The notes: generated by a model from the sequence alone, not told the origin. Counted from the first letter of the stretch, positions 22,047-34,479 are shown. The stretch: 64,000 nt of DNA from Ianthella basta (GCA_964019415.1 OZ025870.1:7834415-7898414), one strand, 5' to 3'. Program-made: numbers and translations.

Positions 22047-22741
22047 ATGTCTGACGTCAAGGACACTTCATCTCGTAACCGTTTCCTTTGGGATGCTGCC
22101 CACTTAGTTCCCGGAACATCGGTGTCAAGGATACTTATGTACGCGATACGTGCACGCGCACCCTTGTAGTTAGCTAGAGGAAGTTGTACATACGTTTCTT
22201 CCGGCCTGCATCTAATAAGCATTACTACCAGTTCCTTTTGTGCTATTTCCTTAAACTTGTAATGCCTTCTTTTCTGTCAGGCCATTTTATTTCTGTGCAT
22301 GATAATCTGTCACATAGCTAGCTATACTGTGATGTGTGCACTGTGATGTGACACTGTGATGTGCACACTGTGATGTGACACTGTGATGTGCACACTGTGA
22401 TGTGACACTGTGATGTGTGCACTGTGATGTGCACACTGTGATGTGACACTGTGATGTGTGCACTGTGATGTGTACACTGTGGTGTGTGCACTGTGATGTG
22501 ACACTGTGGTGTGTTGCAGTACTCTGTTCAGTGTTGTGAAATTAAAGTCTGTCTTGTACTTTTCCCCGTGTTCAATGTACACACATGCACCCACTCACTG
22601 TGTGTACGTATGCTATTGTGGTTTAGCTCATGTGTACTGTACCTGTACATAAGTGAAACTTGTGGGGATAGGAGTATTGCACAGCCAGTGCTTTAGCTCT
22701 GCATGTTTCAATGTGCTTATGTTGTAATATTACAGCTAACT

Positions 22742-22834
<93 letters not shown>

Positions 22835-25528
22835 ATGCGTGCGTGCGTGTGTGTCATAGCATGTGTGGTCTATGTGTGTGTATATGTGTGTATATGTGTG
22901 CACATGTTTCGTACACATGTGGCGGGTAATGCTTTGGTGCTGCTGACATTTCTATTGCAAATCTCTTTGTGTGCTACAAAACATTTGTGGCTGTGGCACA
23001 TATTCTAATTGTGTTCTTCTGTGATTCATTCTAGAAGCTGTTTGTTAGAGTCAGCTGAAGTGGATCATGGCTCCAACACGTGTGAGTGGGACCTACCAAC
23101 AATAGTGTATATGCATAATTAAGTATCTTGAGTGCCTGCCTTTGCACAGGCGACCACAAGAGTGCACTTGGCCGTGATATTATCGTGTGCAATACAGTGG
23201 TACCCCTATAATGTGGACACCCTTTGGAATAAGAGAAGTGTCCTGATTATAGGGGTGTCCGCATTTCAGAGGTACGGCTTATATGCTCATACATTAAAAC
23301 AATCATCCAGTATGCATGAAAAGTATCAAAATAAGAAGAATTTGTAAAGGTAGAGGTGGATTGCTGGAGTACTCAACTCACGCACCATTTCTGAAGACGA
23401 TTCAAAAGGGTAGCTGTTCGCACTGAACTTCCCATGTTAAAGACACTTTCAAAACCCTTAGTATAAACGATTTGCGGCACTCGTCAACTTCTGTGCTGTT
23501 CCTGCCACTTGTTAGAGGCAGCGGTGCAAATCAAGGAGTGGCCACTTTCTGGCAGCTGATCGAAATGTCTGGATTATTGGGTGAGGTTTATACAGAGTTG
23601 TATAGGGCAGTGCACAGGGCGCTGTCTGCAATACAGAATAACAGGGTGTCTACATTTCAAGGGGAAGCATATACAGGTAGAATAGGGCCAATCACTGGGA
23701 CTTAAGAAAGTGTCCGCATAACCGAGGTGTCCGTTTTTCAGGGGTGTCCGCAAGGCGGGGTTCCACTGTAGTCACTAAGTGCTGCTCTTCAAAGGCAAGT
23801 TGCTGATTAAAGCCTTGATTAGGCCCTACTTCAGTCACAATCACTTTTGTGCACCGGCTTATCTGACAGTGGATACATGCATTCCTTCATTATGGATGGC
23901 GTAACATAGCCTGAACTTAGGTAGGAGAGCAGCAGAGATGTAATCCAGTTGTTTATCGACAAATTGGCTATGAATCAATTGATCAAGAAGATGGTGCTTA
24001 GGTATGCATCATCATCGTGCTATCCTTGTAGTCAATCAGGTGCTCATTGGGCAATGATTTGCAGTGAGTGTGTAATGTAGGTGACTTTGAGAGTGGTAGC
24101 TTTGTGCACGCACTGGATGGGATGGCAGCTGGATGGGGTACACCGGACAGTAGGTATTTGAGTATGCAACGGGACTAATGAACGATCTCTCTTGTTTGGT
24201 TGATGGCAACTACGTAGTAGGATATTTATGCACACTGTACTGTTTGCAAGGAACAATTGATCTTTAATTATTCTTGATTAACATTTGTATGTTAAATAGT
24301 AATTTGGTGTTATTCTGCCTGTAATCAACTGCTTGTCTATTCCATGATGTCCCATGCAGCACTGCCCAGTTCTGTTGTCTCCCAGTGTTGTCCTGTCTGT
24401 GGTAACCTCCGCAGTTCTTCCTCATCCACTGTGAGGTGGGTGGGGAGGAGGAGGGGCAAGAAGATGGGACAGAGGAGCACAGCAAGGAAGGCCATTGTGA
24501 GTGTTGATGCTGTGGACACTACCCCAGTGTGCTTGGTTAGTAGCATAATGTCAACAACTCTGTATCCTGAAGGATACACAGGAAGTATTGCAATCCATGC
24601 AGTGTGTTTAGATAGTGCCACATGCCCACAGGTGCTGACCTGTGTATCTGTATGTATGTATGTATGTATGTATGTATGTATGTATGCATGTATGTATGTA
24701 TGTATGTATGTATGTATGTATGTATGTATGTATGTATGTATGTATGTATGTATGTATGTGTGTTAGTAACAAGTTGACAACAAGTTGGCAGTTGAGTTGC
24801 ATTGGATTCAACCTGTGACCTGTGTATCTGTATGTATGTATGTCTGCATTGAATACTGTGTCACACAACAAGTTGACAGTTGAGTTGCATTGAATTCAAA
24901 GGATGCCAGTGGTTTGTGGCCATGGAAGTTTGCTAGTTCTTTCCTGTTGGCTGCTTGCTATCCCCCTCCTTCCCTCCTTCCACTTGCCATGCATTGTAGA
25001 TCAGTTTGTTACATGTTTCTTTCTTCTTACACTTGCTTACAAGTACGTTCTGTTTCCCAAATATGAGCTGTTCTTTGGGCTACATCTACTGGTTAGTGTA
25101 GTCTGACATACTAGCTAGTATAAGTGCCATGGTTTTAGGAGTTTAGCTACACAACATTAGATGTGCCTTGCTCCAGCCATAGATGTCCACTTTTTCTCTG
25201 TTTGTTTTAGTTGAAATGCAGTGTCTGCCTCAATACCCACTGTGTCCCTCTAAAGAAAGCTTCAAGACAGACGCACCAGCCACAAGCGTGCACACCCCCA
25301 TGGCCATCCACTCCTCGGCGAGCACCCTCCACCCCTAGGTCTTACATAGCACCAACTTGGACACCAAAGAAGGCACCAGATGCATCACTACTGAAATCAA
25401 GCTCTTCACAGAAGAAGAAGAAGCAAAAAAGTGATCTGAAGAAGGCTCTTGAGCGACAGAGAAGTGCATCAGAGCCCATGGCCAGCCCCGACTTGAAGTC
25501 GTTTCTAGAGCTACTAAGCTTGCCCTGA
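22047..25528 (+). CDS. RNase MRP/P subunit-like protein (C18orf21/RMP24, Rpp21/Snm1 type)
   Basis: Three exons: 22047-22149, 24360-24496, 25211-25528; phases 1 and 0 match, giving about 185 residues. Exon 1 reads [12 protein letters not shown] and SRILMYAI, like the N-terminal helices of Rpp21 and C18orf21. Exon 2 has CPVC with a basic stretch (RRRGKKMG). Exon 3 has CSVC, then Pro/Thr/Ser-rich sequence and a basic helix ending [12 protein letters not shown]. Two CxxC knuckles with this spacing and this tail match vertebrate C18orf21 better than Rpp21. These proteins act in the nucleolar RNase MRP/P ribonucleoproteins that process pre-rRNA and tRNA. The exon-1 donor (C|GTGCAC) is weak. The stop lies 134 bp before the KIF17 start. 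Introns hold a TG tract, a minisatellite, a pogo-like MITE and a TATG tract. Confidence 0.65.
22325..22516. repeat. Minisatellite, CACTGTGATGTG-type units
   Basis: Degenerate tandem units of about 10-14 bases (CACTGTGATGTGA, CACTGTGATGTGCA and variants) run through about 190 bp in intron 1 of the RNase MRP-like gene. Confidence 0.9.
22745..22852. repeat. (TG)n and (CGTG)n compound microsatellite
   Basis: Uninterrupted TG units to about 22804, then GCGT units to about 22850. Confidence 0.95.
23195..23768. mobile_element. Pogo/Tigger-like MITE
   Basis: Ends CAGTGGTACCCC and the inverted CAGTGGAACCCC, flanked by TA at 23193-23194 and 23769-23770. The CAGTGG(A/T)ACC start and TA duplication are typical of pogo/Tigger elements. 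Internally it repeats GGGGTGTCCGCA strings. No transposase is visible. It sits in intron 1 of the RNase MRP-like gene. Confidence 0.75.
24650..24760. repeat. (TATG)n microsatellite
   Basis: About 27 tetranucleotide units with one variant (TGCA), followed by a partial direct repeat: about 24771-24810 resembles 24868-24900 (AGTTGAGTTGCATTG). Confidence 0.95.
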
Positions 25529-25636
25529 TCATGTCTACATGTGCGCATGATGTTGTTGGTTGCATTGCCCACGAGTCACTGCATTTACATTGCCGGGTAC
25601 CCGGTGCATACTACCGATCTCGTTCGGGTGGGCGGA

Positions 25637-25650
25637 GTTTCTATGGCAAC
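25637..25650 (+). promoter_or_regulatory. RFX X-box-like site upstream of KIF17
   Basis: GTTTCTATGGCAAC fits the X-box consensus RYYNYY-N(1-3)-RRNRAC at every constrained position with a 2-base spacer. It ends 12 bases before the KIF17 start codon. RFX factors drive ciliary genes in animals, and KIF17/OSM-3 is ciliary. Binding is inferred. Confidence 0.6.
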
Positions 25651-25662
25651 CAGAGCTGAAAA

Positions 25663-28259
25663 ATGGCGGAGGCAGTGAAAGTCATTGTGCGTTGTCGCCC
25701 CATAAATGACAGAGAGAAGAACTTGAACTGCTCTGTCGTGGTCAGCATGGACCATCCCACAGGTCAGGTAGTTCTTTCAAAGCCCGGAGCAGCTGCTGAT
25801 GATGCCAAGGCCTCCAAGACCTTCAGCTTCGATGGCGTTTACTACATGGAAGACACCACTGAAGCGATATATGCAGAGATGGCCTTCCCGCTGGTGGACA
25901 GTGTTGTGGAGGGCTACAATGGGACCGTGTTCGCGTACGGACAGACGGGCTGCGGCAAGTCCTACACAATGATGGGCGTTTCGGAGCCTCCCACGCAGCT
26001 GGGCATCATCCCTCGCGTGTTCCAGCACGTATTCGACCGCGCAGCCTCCACGACCACAGCCAAGTTCCTCCTTCACGCCTCCTACCTTGAAATATACAAC
26101 GAAGAAGTGCGAGACCTCTTGGGGAAGGATGTGAAGCAAAGGTTGGACCTGAAGGAGCACCCAACGAAGGGCGTGTACGTGCAGAACCTCTCCAAGCACC
26201 GCGTCTCGAGCATAGCGAATTTGGAGAGGGTGCTGGAGTTGGGGAGCAAGAACCGCTCTGTTGGAGCTACCCTCATGAATGTCGATTCCTCTCGCTCACA
26301 CTCCATCTTCACCATTGAAGTTGAGTCCTCCCAGCCAAATGCCACAGGCAAAGAGGGCATTCGCGTGGGTAAGCTCAACTTGGTTGACCTGGCTGGCAGC
26401 GAGCGTCAATCCAAAACAGGCTCTACTGGTGAGCGATTGAAGGAAGCAACCAAGATCAACCTCTCGCTCTCTGCCCTTGGTAATGTCATCTCTGCCCTGG
26501 TTGATGGGAAGAGCAAGCATGTGCCATATCGTGACTCCAAGCTCACCCGTCTCCTCCAGTCCTCCTTGGGAGGGAACACAAAGACCCTCATGGTCTCCTG
26601 TATCAGCCCTGCAGACAACAACTACGATGAGACCCTCAGCACCCTCCGCTATGCCAACCGTGCAAAGAACATCAAGAACAAGCCAAGGATCAATGAGGAC
26701 CCGAAGGATGCCCTTTTGCGAGAGTACCAGGAGGAGATTAAGCGACTCAAGGAGCTGCTAGGGTTGCAGCCTGGCACTTCGACTGCTGACCTTGGTGAGT
26801 TGGGGTTGGGTGGGTGGGTGGGTGGGATTATGTTGTGTGTGTGTGTGTGTGTGTGTGTGTGTCACAGTGTGTGCATGCGTGCATGTGTGTGCGTATGTGT
26901 TTGTTCATGAGTACGTGTCATAAGTTACTGCATACTATCCTAGCCCTCAATCATTCTATGTATAATCACATCTAGCTTTAAGTCTGTCTGTCATGAATGT
27001 CCCCTTCCCATCCCATCTCTCCAGGTGCCATGCAGCAAATGTCTAGTCCTACCAGCCCACAGCACCTCCCTCCCCATCTCGCTGTCGACTTTGAAGCAGA
27101 GAGGCGGGCACTCCAGCAGAAATATGATGAGGAAATAGCAGCCCTAAAACAGCAATACAGCGAGGAGCAAGAAGCACACTCACTCCTCCAACTGCAGCTA
27201 AAAGACCTTCAGGCTGCCTACCAGAGGGATGTAGACTCACTCACTGCACAGCAGCAACAGCAGCTTCCGGTGGCCTCATCTTCACTCAGCGTTGGAACTA
27301 GTGCTGACATTGCAGTAGGTGATAGTGTGGCCCCACAATTGGTGGAAGGTGCACCAAACGCAGTCCCAGACCTTTTAGTCAAGCTACAGCAGCTTGAGGG
27401 CAACTTGGTGGGAGGTGAGGCAGCAGGGGATGAGGACCTGCGTAAGGAGCTTGATGAGAAGAGACGAGTGGCAGAAGAGCGTCAGCAGCAAGTGGTTGAG
27501 GCTGGTGAAATGATACTGGACGATGACGAAATTCTTGTAAAGATCTACAACTCGTTAACAGAGGAGGTATCAGCCAAGCATGCGTTTGCTCTAAAAGAGA
27601 GAGAACGGAGACTGTGTGCAGAAGAAGATGTTAAGGACCTCCAGGCAGAATTTGAGGAAGAACGTGCCGAATTCCTAGAGACCATTCGTCGCCAGCAGCG
27701 CATGTTACAACTCCAAGAACAGTTGTTAGCGACGGTTGTTCCCTGTCTTCGTCGAGACTGCAACTACTACTACATTGACCGTGTGCGAAGCGAGTGTGAG
27801 TGGGACGTAGATAGGGGTGAGTGGGTCCTTCCCAAGCTCACTGTCACGCGGACAGAGCTGAAGAGCCTTTCCAGTAGTGTGTCCTCTCTCACTACCACTG
27901 TTGGGACCACCAAGGCGTCTCCCAGTAGGTACAACTCAAGTGGGCACATCAACCAACCAACCAACACAGTGCTCTCAAATGGTGATGTGGAAAGCGAGGA
28001 AGATGGTTACCTGAAGCTCCTCAGTCAGAGACAGGAGTCTGAGTATTTCAAGTCCAAGCGAGCAGTGGAGCTGCTGGCAGAGACACAGCATGTGGCGGTG
28101 AATGGTGGAGGGTCGGCGGAGGAGGTTGGAAGAGGGACGATGGCTGGTGGGAGGCTGCAGCCACTGCGAATGCCCAGTGACCCTCTGGTTGTTGTAGAGC
28201 GTGCGGAGCGGATGAAGAAGAAGCACCAGCTGCAGCCCATCAACAAACCGCCATTCTAA
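25663..28259 (+). CDS. KIF17: Kinesin-2 motor KIF17/OSM-3
   Basis: Two coding exons, 25663-26794 and 27025-28259 (donor G|GTGAGT, acceptor CTCCAG), 788 residues. The motor domain spans residues 1-340, with P-loop GQTGCGKS at 93-100 (usual S replaced by C), switch I NVDSSRSH near 206-213 and switch II DLAGSE at 242-247. The neck reads [20 protein letters not shown]. Coiled coils follow at about 395-450 and 505-600. The C-terminal block with [20 protein letters not shown] matches vertebrate KIF17, which is longer (about 1030 residues). KIF17/OSM-3 works as a homodimer carrying intraflagellar-transport cargo along ciliary microtubules. The start is AAAAATGGCGG, a TISU-like context, and an X-box lies just upstream. 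Confidence 0.95.
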
Positions 28260-28403
28260 GTATTTAAACTTTGTACATATTATGTGTACATAAATGTGGA
28301 ATTGTAAATAGACGTTTGTGTAAAGATTGTACTGTGTACACAGTGTGTATAGTAGGCGTGTCCCACAGCACGAATTATGTACATTTCTTGGGTGTGTCCA
28401 AAT

Positions 28404-28409
28404 CACGTG
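28404..28409. promoter_or_regulatory. E-box CACGTG upstream of SnoaL-like gene A
   Basis: CACGTG ends 71 bases before the ATG of gene A. The inverted paralogue has the same hexamer at nearly the same distance. Confidence 0.35.
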
Positions 28410-28480
28410 CTCGTGTTGGGTTCGAGAGAGATCGGCAGTTCTTCGTTTTGTTTTGAACTCTAGTGGCTACACAGAGCAAG

Positions 28481-31400
28481 ATGTGTAAGTTGGAATTCTA
28501 TGCCGTATAGACTGAAGTGGTTTCAGCTGTTTCTGTTGTGTTGACAGTTCCTCGAAGTCGCATATAGGCTTGAGTCTCTGCTGCCCAACGTGACTTGATC
28601 ATGTCCTTTAGTTATCTGTGCTGTTGACTATCCGTCCTTTTGCGTGTACCCTTCGTAGCAGCATTCGACGAGATTGTCGCTGCCAACAAGGTCTTCATGG
28701 CCACCTTCGATAAAGGTGATGCCGAGGGATTGTCCATGCTGTACACTGAGGACTGCAAGGTCATGCCCACTGGTGCTCCAACGATGACTGGAAGAAAGGG
28801 TGAGTGATTTTCACAAGTAGAATAGTGCATGTCGTATCAGACTGTGTTGAACAGTGAGAGGCTGCAATGATGATGGTATGGCACCCCATATGATGGTGGA
28901 GATACTGATCATGGTCTTGTAGGGACTCATTGCCACGTCATGTAACTTCAAGAGAGGGAGCTAGTCACCAATTCACGTATGTAGCGTATGTATAAGTAAC
29001 CAACAGGACAGTTTGGCCCAGAAGGCCTTCTTCAGCTGTATGCTACGTGAATTGCTCCCTATTCCCCCTCTTGAAGCTAGCGTTCATGAGCTGTGCTCTT
29101 TGTAACACAGATTCAAGTCATAGGCAATGCTGTTGCAATCTTCATGGAAGGCTTAAATCTTCCTTCTGTATACAGTATGAGTGATGTACAATTGATATGT
29201 TGTTTACCATAAGTGAATAATCTCCAAATGCTGCAGTAATAATAACCGAAGTGTAGTTGCAATGTTTCTTTCTGTTTGCTATGTTTATGTTGTATGGTAT
29301 AACCTGATCTTGTTTCTGGTCCCTATATCTCTCTCTACATGCATGTTATTATGCTAATTCTCCATGATTGTGCAGTAGTAAGGAAGCAGATAAGAGCTGG
29401 ACATGAGACTAAGTACAACTCTGTACGTCCTCATTAAATACCCCAATGTCTGCCCTTCCCCACCCAAGTCCATGTATAAGTTGTTAGTATGTAGAAAGCA
29501 GAGAGCTTTATTGCCCATGCCCATCACATCATGTCCAATGTCAGACCATAAGAAAGGGTGGGATGGTGCATAGAATACAAATTCCTTCAGTTCTAGCGTC
29601 ACTGTGACCATGCATGAACCTGCTCTTTGGGAGGAGCCCTTTTGATAGCATGGAGACTCATTGCTACGTGGGACGTATTATAGCTAGTGGGTAGTTGTTT
29701 GAGCACTTGTGTAGCAGAAATTCACTGTAACTCAGGATGTTTTGGCCACGTAGGCCTTCATCAGCTGATATGTGGCCGTAACATACTGTTACAGTGAATT
29801 TCTGCTACGCAAGTGCTCAAGTGCTCACACAACTACCTAGGAGCCGTTTTGTTGGCCTGCCAATAGGGTCAACTCTGACCTCTTTGAACCATCATTTCAT
29901 CTCTATGGCCACACTGTCATTTTGATAGCTATATATACATGTCTCTCTCCCCCAAGCAATAAACCCTCACCCTGGAGTCCAACTCTCTTTAGTTTCTTGC
30001 CTGTAGTTTAGATCATTCATAGTTGATATCAATACCAGTGCATGGATAAATGTTTGCTGGTTGGCAGCTTTGCACAGTGCTATGTGCCTGTATTTAGCAC
30101 ATGAGCCTTAACGTAACCTTGCACTCAAATATGAACATTCAGTAATGTCTCATTTGACCTTAATTGAATCTCCTGTAGCTGTGGTTGATTTGTTTGCTCC
30201 ACTGATGGCAACTGTGAAGAAAGTGACCCTTACCACTGAAGAAGTGAACCCAGAGAAGCCTCTCCAGGACATGGTGTTTGAGCGAGGGATATATGAGTTC
30301 TTTGATGCAGCAGGGAAGCAGGTTGACCTTGGCAAGTAGGTTTCCATGTGAATGAATTGGGTGAGCCAAGCAAGCCCCCTCTAATGTACAGATATACCCA
30401 TTGAATGTTAGTACAGGTATATTTATGTTTGGAACTGGGGAAGCATCCACATGCACCATGTGCATACTCTTCTGCGTACTCTGTCACACTATTCCTGGCT
30501 GGAAAGTGCTCTGTTGCAACCTTGAGGGATAGGCTCAAGCAATGATGCAACATAAACAATACGTCGGTAGGTTTTACAGTTTTTAATTGTACGTACATCG
30601 TGCCATCTGTTTCACCAGTTGTTTCAGTGAGGACCTAGCCTGTATGCGACACTCCTTGCAGACAATTGAGCATTTCAAGCCCAGACACACACTTTACAAC
30701 CATACTACAACCATATTATTATTATTGTTCAATGCTGTACTGTGTGTCGTCTGTAGCATGTATGCACTGTCGAGGATGAACGACGATGTACTGTATGTCC
30801 ACTGAAGTACATTGCCATAATAACTTGTGCCCAACACACCGTAGCTAGCTACACAGATCATCGGTTCACACACACGCGCGCGCGCACAGCAAACACACAC
30901 CAGAGCACACAATTGTGTATAGCCAATCGTAGTTGTTGGCGTGGCTTCCGCAGGCACGGTTCCATTGCTCGCTGCTGCCTTCACTACGGAACTGAAAGAA
31001 GGTCAGCGAAGACGGGATGACAACATGCTAGTTCCAGATAGACAGAGCGTCTACTGGTCATGTGACAGCCTCGTGCTGTGATTTAGAGTGATCCGCCCCC
31101 TGATCCATGATCCGTGTGATCCGCGTTTTACAACATCCCGTTGCTTTCTGCATTGCCAGTGATTACCATACTCAGATCACTGTTCAGTAAGGATTCAGAA
31201 CATGACATCTGCGTAATCTGTTTATACTCCTAGTGAGGGACTCACCCTGGGAAGAATGTTTTTGCATCTGCCATTTTTGGGGCAAGCCTACGAGCCTAGC
31301 ACTTACATCATTAGCACTTGTCTGTTTGGATATGAACATTGTATGTCTTACCGTGTATTTCTATTGGATGTGAGGCATAAATTGGCTGCCATGTGTGCAC

Positions 31401-31614
31401 CTCTAGAATGTTTTCTAATGTGAGAAACAATTCCTTCATTCAATTTCTGCTTTCTTTCATAGCAATAATGTGTTTTGAGTGTGAATGTGACCAAGTGCAA
31501 GTGTCTACAAGTTTTGTATTCTTGTTTGCTAGGTATGTTGTGGTGTGGAAGAGGTTGGATGGCAAGTGGTTCTTCTACACTGACATCTTCAACAGCAGCC
31601 TCCCTTCAAAGTAG
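28481..31614 (+). CDS. SnoaL/DUF4440-like small protein A
   Basis: Four exons: 28481-28484 (ATG T), 28659-28799, 30179-30335, 31533-31614; all junctions are GT-AG and in phase, giving 127 residues. The product starts MSAFDEIVAANKVFMATFDK, then DAEGLSMLYTEDCKVMPTGA, and ends YVVVWKRLDGKWFFYTDIFN. This is the NTF2-like alpha+beta cone fold of SnoaL/DUF4440 proteins; enzymatic activity cannot be told from sequence. The first coding exon is only four bases long. The gene begins 222 bp after the KIF17 stop. A paralogue lies inverted at 45117-47034. Confidence 0.85.
28948..29083. repeat. Foldback element with hammerhead-like core, intron of SnoaL A
   Basis: Outer arms begin CTTCAAGAG and contain AATTCACGTA, repeated inverted at the far end. 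The minus strand carries CTGAAGA, a GGCC/GGCC stem and CAAAC (29011-29035). Confidence 0.6.
29692..29845. repeat. Foldback element with hammerhead-like core, intron of SnoaL A
   Basis: Arms of about 45 bp carry GTAGTTGT, GAGCACTTG and CAGAAATTCACTGTAAC in both orientations. The minus strand centre reads CTGATGA, A, GGCC-TACGT-GGCC, AAAAC (29739-29764). A half-copy in the other orientation is at about 47706-47795. Confidence 0.7.
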
Positions 31615-32317
31615 AATGATGGAGGAGCACACATGCCATGTGCAACCTATAGCTGGTACTAGTAACTGGTAGCTGTATCTTTGTTAAGACCAGATTACCT
31701 TTACCATTTAGTTTTGTGTTTCTTGTAGTTGGACACTGAGCATCCCAGTAGTATTTGAATTGGATGTGATGACGTTTGATGTACATGATGTAGACGCTGT
31801 GGAGTGTTCTGTTAAACTGTACGAAGGTGTCTGTCTCAGAGTGGGTCTGTGCTGCTGAAACAAGCCAAGTTAGTGGTGTGCTGGTCAAATGGGAGGCAGA
31901 TAATGTATGCGTAATGTAGCACCTTTGGTTGTGATGATGGCAGCGCTAGATCAGATGCTGTGTGGGGCATCTATCATTCCCCATCCCAAGAAAATGATGG
32001 TACAGAATCATAGGCTATCCCAGAATAGCTGCTTTTGTGGGTCATGTGGAAATGGCTGGCATAATCACATTCATTGACTAAATGTAAATGTAATCATTAT
32101 GAAGCCCATTATGTGTCATTGTCATTACATGATGTATGCCATATTATTGTAATAGTTGAGAGGACGTTAGGGTCACAAACCAAACTGCCATTTTGCAGAC
32201 TAATCACTAGCTATAGGTAAACACTGAAGGAGTATTCATGCATTTACATACTGCATTTTTGAGCCAAAGGAGAAATTTGTGAGAAGGAGAACTGTTGATG
32301 GACACTCTAAAGGCTTT

Positions 32318-32640
32318 GGAGCACATGTAGGCTTATTGTGCTTGTTCATGACCTGTCTGAGCACTAGCTCTATGGACACTTTACAGAGTGCAGTTGAGAA
32401 GCTGAAGCAGGAAAGTGACACTGCAGATCTAGACAACTATCAGTGGCTGCAAAAGCCAGACTCGGCTCTGCACGAGCTAGGTCTCCAGCCACTTGTGGGT
32501 TTTGTTCATTGATATTGTGGTATTAGATCTTGCTGTACCACATCGTATGCTGGCGCAGATCTAGACAGCCACCTTCTCCACATTCTGTATCAGTGGCTGC
32601 AAAAGCCAGACTCGGCTCTGCAAGAACTATCTACCAAATA
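32318..32640 (+). pseudogene. Decayed DEATH-domain exon copy 1
   Basis: About 32318-32520 aligns with the DEATH exon at 35969-36245: shared GACCTGTCTGAGCACT, GAGAAGCTGAAGCA, then CAGTGGCTGCAAAA. Internal deletions and stops break the frame. A fragment (about 32560-32635) repeats the CAGTGGCTGCAAAAGCCAGA part. Confidence 0.7.
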
Positions 32641-32921
32641 TATATCAGCTACTGTAAGTGTGAATTTGTGTTTGTGTTATACAGCAGCAACACAAACTAT
32701 GGGTATATGGGGAATGGCATGAAAACAACTGAAGTAACTTGGGAAATACATAGCTAGTAACAGGAAGTATAAATGTGAAAGCCTATTCTGTTGTCTAGTG
32801 TGCACTCTAATACAGCTTCCATGGGGGCAGGATACTCATCCAAGTGGTGATCTTTTGCTAGCAAGCTAGCTGTTGGTGGTTAATGACCTTCTTGGAGTGG
32901 ACTGGAACGTGTAAAGGGCTC

Positions 32922-32924
<3 letters not shown>

Positions 32925-32970
<46 letters not shown>

Positions 32971-32989
32971 ACGTGCATGCGTGCGTGCG

Positions 32990-33026
<37 letters not shown>

Positions 33027-33105
33027 ACGTGCGTGCGCGCGCGTGTGTGTGCACGTGTGTGCGTGTTTGTGTGTGTGTGCGTGCGTGTGTGTGTGCGTGT
33101 GTGTC
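32925..33105. repeat. (TG)n compound microsatellite
   Basis: Two long TG tracts separated by CACGTGCATGCG-type interruptions. Confidence 0.95.
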
Positions 33106-33461
33106 TAAATTACTGTCTGAACACTAGCCCACTTCTGCAAATGGCTGCTGCCGTGAAAGATGCCTTGTGCTTATGCACCTTTGTCAAATGGTAGCTGGAA
33201 GCGATATCTGGGAAAATTTCTGAACACGTGGACAGGCATGGAGTGATTTATTTGGAAACTAATGAATGTTCACACAAGCTAAGCAAACACACAAACAGAG
33301 AATCATTTCCAATAGTTTAAGCCCACATTCTGGAGTAGCAAGCATAGATTGAATAAATTGAAGCACATTTTACTCTACTGACACATGTAGTCCTGAACAC
33401 TCTGTTATCTTAGCACTGATGGTCTTAATCTACCACGAACTAGTGCCTTACCTGGTGACAC

Positions 33462-33720
33462 ATGTAGGCTTATTGTGCTTCTTCATGACCTGTCTGAGCA
33501 CTAGCTCTATGGGCACTTTACAGAGTGCAGTTGAGAAGCTGAAGCAGGAAAGTGACACTGCAGATCTAGATAGACAACCACCTCCTCCATGTTCTGCATC
33601 AGTGGCTACAAAAGCCAGACTTGGCTCTGAAAGAGGTAGGTTTCCAGCCATTTGTGGGGTTTCTTCATTGATGTTGTGGTGTTAGTGGGGAAAGAGACAG
33701 TGATCCTGTGACACTTGTAG
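33462..33720 (+). pseudogene. Decayed DEATH-domain exon copy 2
   Basis: Aligns with 32325-32520 almost base for base over its first 130 bp, and with the intact exon at 35969-36245, including TTCTTCATTGATGTTGTGG and GTGGGGAAAGAGA near its end. Frame is broken. Confidence 0.7.
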
Positions 33721-34479
33721 TTGATAACATTTTCACGAATTATGTTTGAGCTTGAATTGACTGTGTTCATAATAGTGCATATATGGTATGCAGCTGCTAG
33801 CTAGTGATTTGCATGGTGTGATGCACCATATATATGCATGAAGACTTCTGATGTTGTTGAGGTTCATAGTTGCATTGCTAAGTCCTGCATGCAGTTGACA
33901 GAGACCTTTGGGTTGAAACGTCCTGCATTTGATTTATCATTAACACTTGTGTCCTGCTCAAGAAACAGTTACCAGTGGCATCAGGATTTCTGCTATGATT
34001 AATTCTATGTAATATACATTTGGTTTTAATAAGTAACACACACAGTAGCTCATGTCATCTTTGCCAGCCAAAGGTGGTTAAGTGTGCAGATTGATGTTTG
34101 AATTATATAATTCTATGTATATATCTTGCATGGTTCTACCGCACCACTGCCACAGCTGATTCTAGATCTTGCTTGCTGTTATGTTTGGATTGCATGACAC
34201 TGTGTCTAGATGCAAAGTTTGGATTTGTTCACTGCCAACGTTTCACATTTTCAAAGCTTGAATTCACAATCCACAAAGAAAAGTGTTCTTGCTATGCCCA
34301 GACATGCACCTCCGTAGTGAACTACTAATGATGGGACTCAGAAGCTAGAGTTGGACAGTGTGTAATATCCGCTAGCTAGCTATAGTGTTGGGTAGTGTGC
34401 CAGCTTGGGTTGGGCAGCTTGTAATGTCCACTAGCTAGGGTTGGTAGTCCAGAGACCAGGTTATCAGCACACAGAAACG

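Noticed and set aside
22325..22516. CRISPR-like regular repeats
   Set aside because: The units are 10-14 bases with no unique spacers; it is a minisatellite in an animal genome.
24337..24621. Minus-strand ORF with a hydrophobic segment
   Set aside because: It looked like a membrane protein end, but the plus strand here is a CPVC exon with good splice sites that fits the neighbouring exons in phase.
25777..26621. Minus-strand ORFs opposite KIF17
   Set aside because: They lie wholly under a conserved motor domain and have no family resemblance.
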